From positions 46,013-110,012 of the forward strand of contig JASBRP010000024.1 in assembly GCA_030149365.1 (NCBI GenBank): 64,000 bases of DNA. The letters are read 5' to 3'. Source of the stretch: Solimonas sp. (GTDB lineage Bacteria; Pseudomonadota; Gammaproteobacteria; Nevskiales; Nevskiaceae). The notes beneath the pieces were generated by a model. It ran no database searches, was not told where the DNA came from, and worked only from the letters and a program-made list of their open reading frames with translations. Positions 32,634-41,519 of the stretch are shown here, in pieces; the first letter of the stretch is position 1, and every line of letters starts with the position of its first letter. The position numbers and the translations under genes are program-made.

Positions 32634-33275
32634 ATGGCACCGCTAGGGTCGAGGGTGCCGCAGCGCGGCAATGCGTTTTCCCGTGGAATGGGGCGGCTGT
32701 TCCTGCGCCTGATGGGCTGGCGCGTCATCGGTGGCCCGCCCGACGTGCCCAAGATGGTGCTGCTCGGCGCCCCGCACACCACCAACGTGGACGGCGTGAT
32801 CGCCTTCGCCATCCTGATCGGCCTGGGCGTTCGCGCCAGCACCATGATCAAGGACAGCGCCTTCCGCGGCTTCGGTGGCGCGGTGCTGCGCTGGCTGGGC
32901 GCGGTGCCGGTCAACCGCAAGAGCCCCAAGGGCATCGTCGAGCAGACGGTCGACGCCTTCCACAAGAACGAGCAGTTCGTGCTGCTGCTGGCACCCGAGG
33001 GCACGCGCACCGCCGCGCCCGCCTGGAAGCGCGGCTTCCACCACGTGGCGCTCGGCGCCGGCGTGCCGATCGTGGCTGCGGCGATCGACTACGACCGCAA
33101 GCAGGTGACCTTCGGTGCCCCGCTGCAGCCCACAGCGGACTACGAGGCCGATCTCGGCCAACTGCTGGACTTCGTCGCCGCCCACTCCGCCCCGCGCCAC
33201 GCCGAGCGGCTGTCCAAGCCCATCGCCGAGCGCCAAGGCCGTCGCTGGCACGGCAACGCCTCCGGCAAGGACTGA
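32634..33275 (+). CDS. 1-acyl-sn-glycerol-3-phosphate acyltransferase-like protein
   Basis: A 213-residue PlsC-superfamily acyltransferase. The catalytic H-x4-D is HTTNVD (His48, Asp53), MIKDSAFRG (about residues 70-78) is block II, and FVLLLAPEGTRTA (about 115-127) is block III, which binds the glycerol phosphate. Two short hydrophobic segments suggest peripheral attachment to the inner membrane. It could acylate lysophospholipid or a related ornithine/glycerolipid. It lies before a dienelactone hydrolase gene, 22 bp away on the same strand. Confidence 0.85.
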   Translation: MAPLGSRVPQRGNAFSRGMGRLFLRLMGWRVIGGPPDVPKMVLLGAPHTTNVDGVIAFAILIGLGVRASTMIKDSAFRGFGGAVLRWLGAVPVNRKSPKGIVEQTVDAFHKNEQFVLLLAPEGTRTAAPAWKRGFHHVALGAGVPIVAAAIDYDRKQVTFGAPLQPTADYEADLGQLLDFVAAHSAPRHAERLSKPIAERQGRRWHGNASGKD

Positions 33276-33297
33276 TCACCCCTCTTTCGGAGTGCGC

Positions 33298-34089
<792 letters not shown>

Positions 34090-34186
34090 GCGGAGCAATC
34101 CGGCAGCGTTCAGATGCCGTTCACCGCCGCAGGGGATCATGAGCGGGCGGCCAGGAAGGCCGCGGCATCGCGCAAGGATTCGCGTC

Positions 34187-34702
34187 ATGGATACGACACT
34201 GGCTCAGGATGAGGCCCGCAGGGTGGCCCAGCACAACGCCCTGAAATCCCGGCTTGAAACACGGGTGGATTCCCAGATCGCGGCACAGGCCCAGGACGGC
34301 CTGTCCAACGAGCAGCAGCGCATCGATTCCGTCGCATCGGACATCCAGCGCCGGCTGATCGAAGAGGTCTCCGAGCGCGAGCGCGAAGTCAACCAGATGC
34401 GCGCCACCGCCCGGGTCGGCCAGGTGGTCGATTACCTGTTCTGGGTGGCCTACGCCCTGCTGGGCCTGCGCTTCACGCTGGCCCTGATCGGCGCGCGCGA
34501 AAGCGCCGGCTTCGTGCGCTTCGTCAAGGGCGTCACCGAGCCGCTGTTCCTGCCGTTCAAGGGCATCGTCGCCAGCCCCGCGCTGGAGACCGGCGGCACC
34601 CTGGCCCTGCCCCTGCTGGTGGCTATCGGCATCTACGCCCTGGTGCACCTGGCGGTGAAGGGCCTGCTGCGGCTCTGGGCGCAGCGCCGCACCGAGATCT
34701 AG
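34187..34702 (+). CDS. Membrane protein with N-terminal coiled region (YggT-like C-terminus)
   Basis: A 171-residue protein. The first ~75 residues are charged and helical (QDEARRVAQHNALKSRLETR, EEVSEREREVNQMRATARV), followed by three hydrophobic stretches (VVDYLFWVAYALLGLRFTLAL, LPLLVAIGIYALVHLAVKGL). GVTEPLFLPFKGI resembles the V-T-E/D-P-x-L-x-P-x-R motif of YggT-family proteins. Function is unknown. A ribosome binding site-like AAGGAT precedes ATG 34187. An almost perfect 39-bp palindrome follows. Confidence 0.72.
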   Translation: MDTTLAQDEARRVAQHNALKSRLETRVDSQIAAQAQDGLSNEQQRIDSVASDIQRRLIEEVSEREREVNQMRATARVGQVVDYLFWVAYALLGLRFTLALIGARESAGFVRFVKGVTEPLFLPFKGIVASPALETGGTLALPLLVAIGIYALVHLAVKGLLRLWAQRRTEI

Positions 34703-34734
34703 CGAAACCGGGCAGCACCCGGGAATGGGCGGCG

Positions 34735-34773
34735 TTCGGCGGGTAGATGTCCACTGGACATCTACCCGCCGAA
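34735..34773. repeat. 39-bp almost perfect palindrome
   Basis: Two perfect 19-bp arms (34735-34753, TTCGGCGGGTAGATGTCCA, and 34755-34773) meet at a single C. Such a tight palindrome would make a cruciform or a very stable hairpin in RNA. It lacks a T-run and may be a factor site, a repeat or a transcription end between the membrane protein and the GST gene. Confidence 0.85.
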
Positions 34774-34836
34774 TCCACATGACGCTGCCGCCCATCTGTG
34801 CTTTCATGGCGGATAACCCCTGCCGCCGAGAAAGCC

Positions 34837-35499
34837 ATGGTCACCGTCCACCATCTCAACAACTCCCGCTCGCAGCGCGTGCTGTGGCTGCTGGAGGAAC
34901 TGGGTGTCGAGTACCAGGTGAAGCGCTACGAGCGCAATGCCAAGACCATGCTCGCGCCGCCGGAACTCAAGGCGGTGCACCCGCTTGGCAAGTCCCCGGT
35001 GATTACCGACGGCGGCAACACCGTGGCCGAGTCCGGCGCCATCGTGGAGTACCTGGTGGGCCGCTACGGCCAGGGTCGTTTGATCCCGGCCGAGGGCACG
35101 CCGGAACGCCTGCAGTACAGCTACTGGCTGCACTACGCCGAGGGCTCGATCATGCCGCTGCTGGTGATGAAGCTGGTCCTAAGCCAAGTGCCGAAGGGCT
35201 CCCCCGCCCTGGTGCGGCCGGTGGCGCGCGGTATCGTCGGTGGCGTGGAGAAGATGTTCCTGGGGCCCAACCTCAAGACCCATGTCGCCTTCATCGAGAG
35301 CGAACTGGGCAAGACCGGCTGGTTCGCCGGCAAGGACTTCAGCGCCGCCGACATCCAGATGAGCTTCCCGGCGGAAGCCCTGGCGGCGCGCGGCGGCGAC
35401 GTGCCGCCGAACCTCGCCGACTTCCTCCAGCGCATCCACGCGCGCCCCGCCTACCAGCGGGCCCTGCAGAAGGGCGGCCCTTACGAGCTGCTGCGCTGA
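34837..35499 (+). CDS. Glutathione S-transferase family protein
   Basis: A 220-residue GST. The N-terminal thioredoxin-like domain has SRSQRVLWLLEEL (about residues 8-20) and the cis-proline/GSH motif GKSPVITDGG (about 51-60) followed by AESGAIVEYL (about 63-72). The C-terminal helical domain includes FSAADIQMSFP (about 176-186). A role in glutathione-dependent detoxification is likely; the reaction is not defined. It precedes an orphan sensor kinase by 12 bp. ATG 34837 has a weak ribosome binding site (GAAAGCC). Confidence 0.88.
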   Translation: MVTVHHLNNSRSQRVLWLLEELGVEYQVKRYERNAKTMLAPPELKAVHPLGKSPVITDGGNTVAESGAIVEYLVGRYGQGRLIPAEGTPERLQYSYWLHYAEGSIMPLLVMKLVLSQVPKGSPALVRPVARGIVGGVEKMFLGPNLKTHVAFIESELGKTGWFAGKDFSAADIQMSFPAEALAARGGDVPPNLADFLQRIHARPAYQRALQKGGPYELLR

Positions 35500-35511
35500 C
35501 GCCGTCCACGC

Positions 35512-37446
35512 ATGCGTATTGGCCTGAGGGCGCATCACCTTTCGATCACCGCCAAGCTGGCGGCGATCGTCGTGGTGTTCGTGGCCATCGTCTTCGCCCT
35601 GCTGATGATGGTGACGCTGAGCCTGCGCCTGGCCAGCGGCGCCCGCGCCTATGTCGGCGGCGAGGGCCTCTGGTCCAAGGGCCAGAAGGATGCGGTCTAC
35701 TACCTGAGCCGCTACGCGCAGTACGGCCGCGGCGAGGATTACCGGCACTACCAGGAGGCCATCGCCATCCCGCTAGGGGATCGCGAGGCGCGCCTGGAGA
35801 TGGAGCGCCGCTCCTACAACGAGGCCACGGTGCGCCGCGGCTTCGTCGCCGGCGGCAACGCCGAGCAGGACGTGCCGGACATGATCTTCCTGTTCCGGCA
35901 CTTCCGCTGGATCGATCCGCTCGATTCGGCCGTGCAGGTCTGGCGCGAGGCCGAGCGCCGGCTGCTGGAGCTCGAGGTCATCGCCGCGGAACTCAAGCGC
36001 GCGCACGACGCCGGCTCACTGACGGCGGAACGGCGCGAGCATATCCTGACGCGCATCGCCACGATCAATGCCGTGGTGGCGCCGCTGGAGCGCCGCTTCT
36101 CGGTCACCATCGGCGACGCGGCACGCTGGATGCAGCACGGCCTGCCGACGCTGATCGCCCTGTTCACCGCCGTGCTGCTGGCCGGCGGCCTGCTGGTGGC
36201 CTGGGTGATCGCGCAAGACCTGCGGCGCAGCATCCTGGCCCTGCGCGAGGGTGCCCTGCGGGTATCGCAGGGCCACCTGACGCATCGCATCGAGGTGCGC
36301 TCCGGCGACGAGCTGGGCGAGCTCGCCACGGTGTTCAACGAGATGATCGTGCGGCGGCGCCTGGCCGAAGAGGGCCTGCGCGAGGCCACCGAGTTCCGCA
36401 ACAAGATCATGCAGAGCGCCACCAACGCGATCTTTGCGCTGGACCTGCAGGGACGCTTCACGCTGGTGAACCGGCAGACCTGCATCATCACCGGCTATGA
36501 CGAGCCCGAGCTGCTGGGCCGCAGCTTCCTGCCGGTGATCCCCGAGGAGCAGCGCCCGGTGGTACAGGCGCTGTTCGACGCCGCCGCCAGCGGCCGCGGC
36601 GCCGCCAGCAACGTCGAGACCACCATCCTGCGCAAGGACGGCAGCATCACCACGATCGTGTTCAGCAACGCCCCTCTGATGAAGGGCGGCACCGTGATCG
36701 GCGTGGCCGGCACGGCCGAGGACATCACCGAGCGCAAGCGCGCCAACGCCGAACTGACCGAACGCGCCGAGGAACTGGCCCGCTCCAATACCGAGCTCGA
36801 GCATTTCGCCTACGTCGCCTCGCACGACCTGCAGGAGCCGCTGCGTACCGTGTCCAGCTTCACGCAGTTGCTGGCGCGCCGCTTCAGCGGCAAGGACCCG
36901 GATGCCAACGAATTCGTCGGCTACATCACCGACGAGGTGCAGCGCATGCGTCAACTGATCGAAGGCCTGCTGACCTACTCGCGCGTCACCCGCGAGAAGC
37001 AGCAGCCCGAGCCGACCTCGCTGGACCGCCTGCTGGATGCCGCCCTGGCCAACCTCAAGACGACCATCGCCGAAAGCGGCACCGTGGTGCGGCGCCAAAC
37101 CCTGCCGACGCTGCCGGTGCAGGCCTCCCTGATCACCCAGCTGTTCCAGAACCTGGTCGGCAACGCCATCAAGTTCCGCGGCGAATCGGCACCGCAGATC
37201 GACATCGACGTGCAGCCGGACGGCGACTTCTGGCAGTTCTCCGTGCGCGACAACGGCATCGGCATCGACCCGCTCTACGCCGAGCGCGTGTTCGTGCTGT
37301 TCCAGCGCCTGCACACCCGGGAGATCTACCCGGGCAGCGGCATCGGCCTGGCCATCTGCCGCAAGATCGTGGAGCGCCATGGCGGGCGCATCTGGGTGGA
37401 GCCGGGCTACCCCGGCTCGGTGTTCCGCTTCACGCTGCCCGTATAG
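35512..37446 (+). CDS. Sensor histidine kinase with HAMP and PAS domains
   Basis: A 644-residue membrane kinase. TM1 (about residues 16-38) and TM2 (210-232) bracket a periplasmic sensing region. HAMP follows (233-287), then PAS (about 295-410; NRQTCIITGYDEPELLGR) and a coiled linker (ITERKRANAELTERAEELAR). The phospho-acceptor is His438 in YVASHDLQEPLRTV, and the ATPase has the N-box NLVGNAIKF, G1 DNGIGI and G2 GSGIGLAICRKIVERH. The HisKA/ATPase style is that of phytochrome-type kinases. No response regulator is adjacent, so its partner is elsewhere or it acts through a phosphorelay. It lies 12 bp after the GST gene and shares its strand. Confidence 0.93.
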   Translation: MRIGLRAHHLSITAKLAAIVVVFVAIVFALLMMVTLSLRLASGARAYVGGEGLWSKGQKDAVYYLSRYAQYGRGEDYRHYQEAIAIPLGDREARLEMERRSYNEATVRRGFVAGGNAEQDVPDMIFLFRHFRWIDPLDSAVQVWREAERRLLELEVIAAELKRAHDAGSLTAERREHILTRIATINAVVAPLERRFSVTIGDAARWMQHGLPTLIALFTAVLLAGGLLVAWVIAQDLRRSILALREGALRVSQGHLTHRIEVRSGDELGELATVFNEMIVRRRLAEEGLREATEFRNKIMQSATNAIFALDLQGRFTLVNRQTCIITGYDEPELLGRSFLPVIPEEQRPVVQALFDAAASGRGAASNVETTILRKDGSITTIVFSNAPLMKGGTVIGVAGTAEDITERKRANAELTERAEELARSNTELEHFAYVASHDLQEPLRTVSSFTQLLARRFSGKDPDANEFVGYITDEVQRMRQLIEGLLTYSRVTREKQQPEPTSLDRLLDAALANLKTTIAESGTVVRRQTLPTLPVQASLITQLFQNLVGNAIKFRGESAPQIDIDVQPDGDFWQFSVRDNGIGIDPLYAERVFVLFQRLHTREIYPGSGIGLAICRKIVERHGGRIWVEPGYPGSVFRFTLPV

Positions 37447-37536
37447 GGCTTTCCAGGGGAATTCCCGGCGCGTTGCGTGGTCCCATTCTTACCGGGGCCT
37501 GGCGCCCCGACTACAGATTGCAAAGGAGAAACTCCC

Positions 37537-37791
37537 ATGCCAAGGACGGCAAACAAGAGCAGCGCCAGCACGCCGCGCGTCAATCCCGCCATCGACCAGG
37601 CCATGCCCGGCGACGAGGAGATCGGCGGACGTAAATCCGGCAATTCGAACGACTCCGTGCTGGATGCCCTGAACGCGGACCGCGCCTCTCCCGATCACAG
37701 CGTTGGCGCCAAGGATGAAGCTTCCGGGCGGCAAGCCGCCAATATCGAGCGCAACCCTCCGGAGAAGACCCGCTCGCGACCCACACACTAG
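37537..37791 (+). CDS. Small hydrophilic, disorder-prone protein (84 aa)
   Basis: Not recognised. It has no signal or membrane segment and is rich in S, N, D, R and P (KSSASTPRVNP, GDEEIGGRKSGNSNDS), so probably unstructured. AAAGGAG 10 bp before ATG 37537 is a strong ribosome binding site, supporting expression. It lies 9 bp before the host-attachment-type gene; the two may be one transcript and both may be stress-related, by analogy with such genes elsewhere. Confidence 0.6.
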   Translation: MPRTANKSSASTPRVNPAIDQAMPGDEEIGGRKSGNSNDSVLDALNADRASPDHSVGAKDEASGRQAANIERNPPEKTRSRPTH

Positions 37792-37800
37792 GAGGCCTCC

Positions 37801-38259
37801 ATGAGCACTCAGAACCTGCGCAGTGGCCCCTCGCTGGTAATCGCCGCGGACGCGGCCCGGGCACGCATCCTGGCAGCCCTCACTCCGGAAGCGCCGCTGC
37901 GCGACTACGCCAGCCTTTCCAATCCAGAGGCCCGCCTGCACGAGGGTGACCTGGTGGCCGACAGCGGCGGGCGCCGCAATCACCGGCCCACGGAGGGTGG
38001 CCACTCTGCTTTTGGCGGTGGCACGATGAAGGATCACCGCATCGAGGAGTTCGCGGCATCGGTCTGCGAGGGCGTGGAGGCCGCGCTGCGGGATACTCAC
38101 GCCGAACGCCTCTACGTCGTCGCCGAACCTGGGTTCCTGGGCCTGCTGCGCCAGCGGATGGACGGCCAGATGGAGCGCCGTGTCGTCGGCACCATTCCGA
38201 AATCGCTGGCCAGCGAAACCCCCGAGCGCATTCGCGCGGCGCTACCCAGCCGCTTGTAG
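37801..38259 (+). CDS. Host attachment protein-family (baeRF-like) protein
   Basis: A 152-residue protein of the 'host attachment' family, an eRF1/actin-like fold with release-factor-like parts. VIAADAARARILAAL (about residues 13-27) and LYVVAEPGFLGLLRQRM (about 105-121) are the family's strand-helix blocks, and GTIPKSLASETPERIRAALP (about 131-150) is the tail. In plant-associated bacteria a member affects attachment, but its molecular role is not established. TAGGAGGCCTCC before ATG 37801 is a strong ribosome binding site. Confidence 0.85.
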   Translation: MSTQNLRSGPSLVIAADAARARILAALTPEAPLRDYASLSNPEARLHEGDLVADSGGRRNHRPTEGGHSAFGGGTMKDHRIEEFAASVCEGVEAALRDTHAERLYVVAEPGFLGLLRQRMDGQMERRVVGTIPKSLASETPERIRAALPSRL

Positions 38260-38296
38260 AAGTCCACTGGCCCTGCCCGCCGGCGGGCGCTACATG

Positions 38297-38336
38297 CACG
38301 AATGCCCCAGGGTCTTGCGACCCTGGGGCATTCGTG
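38297..38336. terminator. 18-bp stem-loop between convergent genes
   Basis: CACGAATGCCCCAGGGTC (38297-38314) pairs fully with 38319-38336 around a TTGC loop. It is placed between the ends of the host-attachment gene and the small lipoprotein gene. The T-run is weak, so the call is by position and stability. Confidence 0.7.
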
Positions 38337-38348
38337 TGAACCGCAAGC

Positions 38349-38591
38349 TTACTGGGTGACTTCGTCCGCCTTCTTCTCGACGGCATCGCCGGCGTTCTCG
38401 ACCGCGGACTTGGCATCTTCACCAGCATCCTTCATCTGCTCGTTCGGGCGGGCGTCGAAGGCGTCCTTGACGTTCTCCTCGGCCTTCTGCATTGGCGTGG
38501 GCTCTTCCTTCTTGCAGGCAGTGACGCCGAAGCCCAGGCCCAGGGCGCTGGCAACCAGAAGGGCACGCAGGGTGATATTGCGGGTATTCAT
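38349..38591 (-). CDS. Small lipoprotein of unknown function (80 aa)
   Basis: An 80-residue predicted lipoprotein. The lipobox GVTAC places the lipidated Cys near 26 (LVASALGLGFGVTAC), followed by KKEEPTP. The mature part is a helical, highly charged repeat of 'K-x-A-E-x-N-V/A-K-D-A' type (EENVKDAFDARPNEQ, EDAKSAVENAGDAVEKKAD). It has the look of small entericidin- or Lpp-like helical lipoproteins, but no specific family is certain. Its AAGGAGCGTCAC lies 5-16 bp before the ATG at 38591. Confidence 0.75.
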   Translation of the reverse strand: MNTRNITLRALLVASALGLGFGVTACKKEEPTPMQKAEENVKDAFDARPNEQMKDAGEDAKSAVENAGDAVEKKADEVTQ

Positions 38592-38697
38592 GTGACGCTC
38601 CTTGTCAACGGTGTGGAATGAACGGTTCGCAGCATACCGGGGCTTGCTGAATGCCCGCTAAACGGGAGATTCTGTGCCTGAAAACAAGGAATTCCGC

Positions 38698-39108
38698 ATG
38701 AACGACAGCCGAAACGACACCCATAGCCTGTTGGTGGGCTACCTGACCTGGATTTTCGGCTTCATGGGAGCGCACCGCTTCTACTACGGCCGGCAGATCA
38801 CCGGGACCATCTGGTTCTTCACCCTGGGCCTGCTGTTCATCGGCTGGATCATCGACTTGTTCCTGATCCCGTCGATGGAACGCAGCGCCGAGCGCCGCTA
38901 CCGCGCCGGCTCCAAGAGCTACACCGTGTCCTGGCTGCTGCTGACCTTCCTCGGCATTTTCGGCATCCACCGCTTCTACATGGGCAAGTGGATCACCGGA
39001 CTCATCTGGCTCTTCACCGGTGGCCTGTTGCTGGTCGGCCTGCTCTATGACCTGTGGACGCTCAACGGCCAGGTGGACGCCATCAATCGCGAGGGGGCTC
39101 CGGCCTGA
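38698..39108 (+). CDS. TM2-domain membrane protein (two TM2 units)
   Basis: A 136-residue inner-membrane protein with two copies of the TM2 motif. Unit 1 has LTWIFGFMGAHRFYYGRQITG and unit 2 LTFLGIFGIHRFYMGKWITG, each followed by a second hydrophobic helix (FFTLGLLFIGWIIDLF; LFTGGLLLVGLLYDLW). TM2 proteins are of unknown function. Start ATG 38698 follows AAGGA (38687-38691); an upstream GTG at 38674 is less likely. A common partner is not seen. Confidence 0.87.
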   Translation: MNDSRNDTHSLLVGYLTWIFGFMGAHRFYYGRQITGTIWFFTLGLLFIGWIIDLFLIPSMERSAERRYRAGSKSYTVSWLLLTFLGIFGIHRFYMGKWITGLIWLFTGGLLLVGLLYDLWTLNGQVDAINREGAPA

Positions 39109-39123
39109 GCACCCTGCCCCGCC

Positions 39124-40119
39124 TCAAGGCGTCTTGCGGCGGAACAGGCTCAGGTGATCTAGCGGCAGGCTCTGGTCCACCAGCACGCCGGTCTCGGTGA
39201 CCAGGATATCGGTCGGCTCGAACATCGGCGGACGGCCCAGTCGCACCGAAGACGGAAAGCTGAAGGTGCCCGGCGCGGTGGCCTGCAGGATCTCACCGCT
39301 CTTGGAGATCAGCGTGATGCGCCCGGTGAGGAAGTTGGCCAGCAGCAGGCCATCGCCGGCGATGCCCAGATCGTCGTGCACGTCCACCTCGAACAGGATC
39401 GGCGTGACCGCGCCGGCCGAGCCATCGGGCAACAGGTCCACCGAGAAGATACTGCCGCCGTCCGTCCCGTAGAAGCGGTTGCCCTCGGCCTGCAGGCCGT
39501 TGGGAAAGCGCAGCACGTTGCCGATCCCCAGCGACAGCAGGCCCAGCGCGCTGCCCTGCACGAACACTTCCTCGTTCACCACCTTCAGCGGATCGGCCGG
39601 GTCGATCGTCAGGCGCTTGATCTTCGGGTCGGGCACGCAGACGTTGAGCGGCTCGTCCACCACGTAAATGCGGCCATCGGCGCCCAGTGCGGTGCCGTTG
39701 GCGATGCACATGCCGCTCATCGTGTGGATCAGCTGCAACTGCGGGGCGGCGTCGAGCCGCGTGGCCCAGAAGCGGCCATCACCGCAGGAGGAATAGAGAT
39801 AGTCGCCACGGATCGCCAGGCCCGTGTAACCGCAGCTCTCGGGCGAGATGCTGTCGGCGCGGAAACTGCCGTCGGCATTCTTGTGTATCTCGAACACACC
39901 CGAGCCGCTGCTGACGAACAGGCGTCCCATCGATGAGAAGATCAGGTTCTCGGCACCGGGAATGTCGAGCAGCACGGTGCGCTCGCCGCACTGCGAATTG
40001 ACGCAGAGGTCCTCCAGCCGCACCGGCGGTGTCGTCGCCTCTGCGCCATCGCTGCCGCTGTCGCCACCGCAGGCCGCCAGCAGCCAGGCTGCCGCCAGCA
40101 TCGTGATCCGGGCTCGCAT
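39124..40119 (-). CDS. Lipoprotein with a six-bladed-propeller-like fold
   Basis: A 331-residue predicted lipoprotein; the lipobox LAAC places Cys near 17 with a GGDSGSDG linker after it. The mature domain has phrases like GRLFVSSGSGVFEIHK, GLAIRGDYLYSSCGDG, GRIYVVDEPL and GNRFYGTDGGSIFSVDLL, typical of SMP-30/NHL-type beta-propellers. No catalytic residues can be named. It is tail to tail with the TM2 gene. Confidence 0.75.
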   Translation of the reverse strand: MRARITMLAAAWLLAACGGDSGSDGAEATTPPVRLEDLCVNSQCGERTVLLDIPGAENLIFSSMGRLFVSSGSGVFEIHKNADGSFRADSISPESCGYTGLAIRGDYLYSSCGDGRFWATRLDAAPQLQLIHTMSGMCIANGTALGADGRIYVVDEPLNVCVPDPKIKRLTIDPADPLKVVNEEVFVQGSALGLLSLGIGNVLRFPNGLQAEGNRFYGTDGGSIFSVDLLPDGSAGAVTPILFEVDVHDDLGIAGDGLLLANFLTGRITLISKSGEILQATAPGTFSFPSSVRLGRPPMFEPTDILVTETGVLVDQSLPLDHLSLFRRKTP

Positions 40120-40243
40120 GCTCTCTCCCCTGTATCGTTCTTATTACCTCAGCATGCACCGGAATGGCGGCTGCGGGCACGCCCCATTTGAGCCGCAAGC
40201 CCTGCGCCGCTAGGCTAGCGGCCTACCTCTCTGCGTGATCGCC

Positions 40244-40861
40244 ATGGGCTTCTACGACCGCCACATCCTGCCTCACCTGATCGAATGCGCCTGCGGCATG
40301 GGCGATGTGATGAAGGCCCGTTCGCAGATCGTGCCGCGGGCGCGCGGCCGGGTCCTGGAGATCGGCATCGGCACCGGCCTCAACCTGTCGTTCTACGACG
40401 CATCGCGCGTGGAGCACATCTGCGGCGTCGATCCCGCTGCGCAGATGCACCCGATGGCCCAGCGCCGCGCGCAGGCCATCTCGATTCCCGTGGAAACCCT
40501 GCCGCTGGTGATCGAACAGATCGGCGCCGAGACTGCCAGCTTCGACACCGTGGTCACCACCTTCACCCTCTGCACCATCCCCGACCCGGTCCCGGCGCTG
40601 CAGGAGATGCGGCGCGTGCTCAAGCCGGGCGGCGAGCTGCTGTTCTGCGAGCACGGCACGGCGCCCGATGCCGGCCCGCGCCGCTGGCAGGAGCGCCTGA
40701 CGCCGCTGTGGAGGCACATCGCCGGCGGCTGCCACCTGAACCGCGACATCCCGGAACTGGTGGCCGCGGGCGGTTTCCGCGTGGCGGAACTGCAGGCCCG
40801 CTACCTGCCCGGTCCCCGCCCCTTCACCTACGTCTACTCCGGCAGCGCGTTGCACGCTTGA
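40244..40861 (+). CDS. Class I SAM-dependent methyltransferase
   Basis: A 205-residue methyltransferase. Motif I is VLEIGIGTGLNLSFYD (about residues 34-49), the acidic end of motif II is GVDPAAQ (about 58-64), and VVTTFTLCTIPDPVPAL (about 99-115) is motif IV. LKPGGELLFCEHG (about 124-136) follows. This is the UbiE/arsenite-type Methyltransf_11 group, so substrate is not predictable. ATG 40244 is preferred over an in-frame GTG at 40235 because MGFYDRHILPHL is a usual start for such proteins. Confidence 0.85.
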   Translation: MGFYDRHILPHLIECACGMGDVMKARSQIVPRARGRVLEIGIGTGLNLSFYDASRVEHICGVDPAAQMHPMAQRRAQAISIPVETLPLVIEQIGAETASFDTVVTTFTLCTIPDPVPALQEMRRVLKPGGELLFCEHGTAPDAGPRRWQERLTPLWRHIAGGCHLNRDIPELVAAGGFRVAELQARYLPGPRPFTYVYSGSALHA

Positions 40862-41017
40862 GCTGTTCAGGCGGCGTTCAAGCGCAAACCGGACAGTGGC
40901 TGAACGGCCGGGAACCCCGGCTGCGAGGCGGCGTCCAATCCTGCGAATCGACCACATCGAGTCGTTTCCGGGACAGGGATGTTCCGCCATTCAATAGACT
41001 TAGAAGAGGAATCAAGG

Positions 41018-41443
41018 ATGAAGACCTCACTGAAAAGCGGCCTGGCGGCAACCCTGCTGGGCCTGAGCACCATGGCTTCGGCCCAGGTCCTGGGCGGCAG
41101 CGACAATGGCAACACCGTCAATGACCGCATCGACCAGCGCCAGGAGCGCGCAGCCGAGCGTCAGGACGCCCGCCAGGATCGCCGCGAGGCGCGTGCCGAG
41201 AAGAGCCAGGAGCGTGCGGACAACCGCCGCGAGGCTGTCCGTAATGCGGAGGACCGCGTGCAGGATCGTCGCCAGGACGCGGTAAACAACCTGCAGGACG
41301 CCAACGCCAACGCCAAGGACCGCCGCGAGGACCGTCGTGAAAACGCCGCCGACCGCCGCGAGGACCGCAAGGAAGCCGCCGGCGACCGCCGCGAGGCGCG
41401 CCAGGAGCGTCGCGAGGAACGTCGCGAGAACCGCGTCAACTAA
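41018..41443 (+). CDS. Exported, extremely charged repeat protein (141 aa)
   Basis: Not a named family I can confirm. A Sec signal peptide (SGLAATLLGLSTMASA, cleavage near residue 21) precedes a region of ~115 residues that is mostly R, E, D, A, Q and K in short units such as RQERAAERQDARQDR, EDRVQDRRQDAVNN and DRREDRRENAADRR. A long charged helix or disordered acid-base polyampholyte is expected in the periplasm. GAGGAATCAAGG gives a good ribosome binding site before ATG 41018. A UUCG-loop terminator follows. Possible roles are envelope stress, cation handling or cell-wall interaction; none is supported directly. Confidence 0.75.
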   Translation: MKTSLKSGLAATLLGLSTMASAQVLGGSDNGNTVNDRIDQRQERAAERQDARQDRREARAEKSQERADNRREAVRNAEDRVQDRRQDAVNNLQDANANAKDRREDRRENAADRREDRKEAAGDRREARQERREERRENRVN

Positions 41444-41469
41444 GCCCGCCTGATCGCGTAAGCTGGAGG

Positions 41470-41499
41470 GGCGGAGTGTCTTCGGACACTCCGCCTTTT
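41470..41499 (+). terminator. Intrinsic terminator with UUCG tetraloop
   Basis: GGCGGAGTGTC (41470-41480) pairs with GACACTCCGCC (41485-41495) around TTCG and is followed by TTTT. It ends the charged-repeat gene 26 bp after its stop. Confidence 0.9.
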
Positions 41500-41519
41500 G
41501 CCATGACCGGAGCCTGCCC

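Noticed and set aside
41470..41499. Reading the UUCG hairpin as an operator
   Set aside because: The stem is followed by a T-run just after a stop codon, which fits a terminator better.
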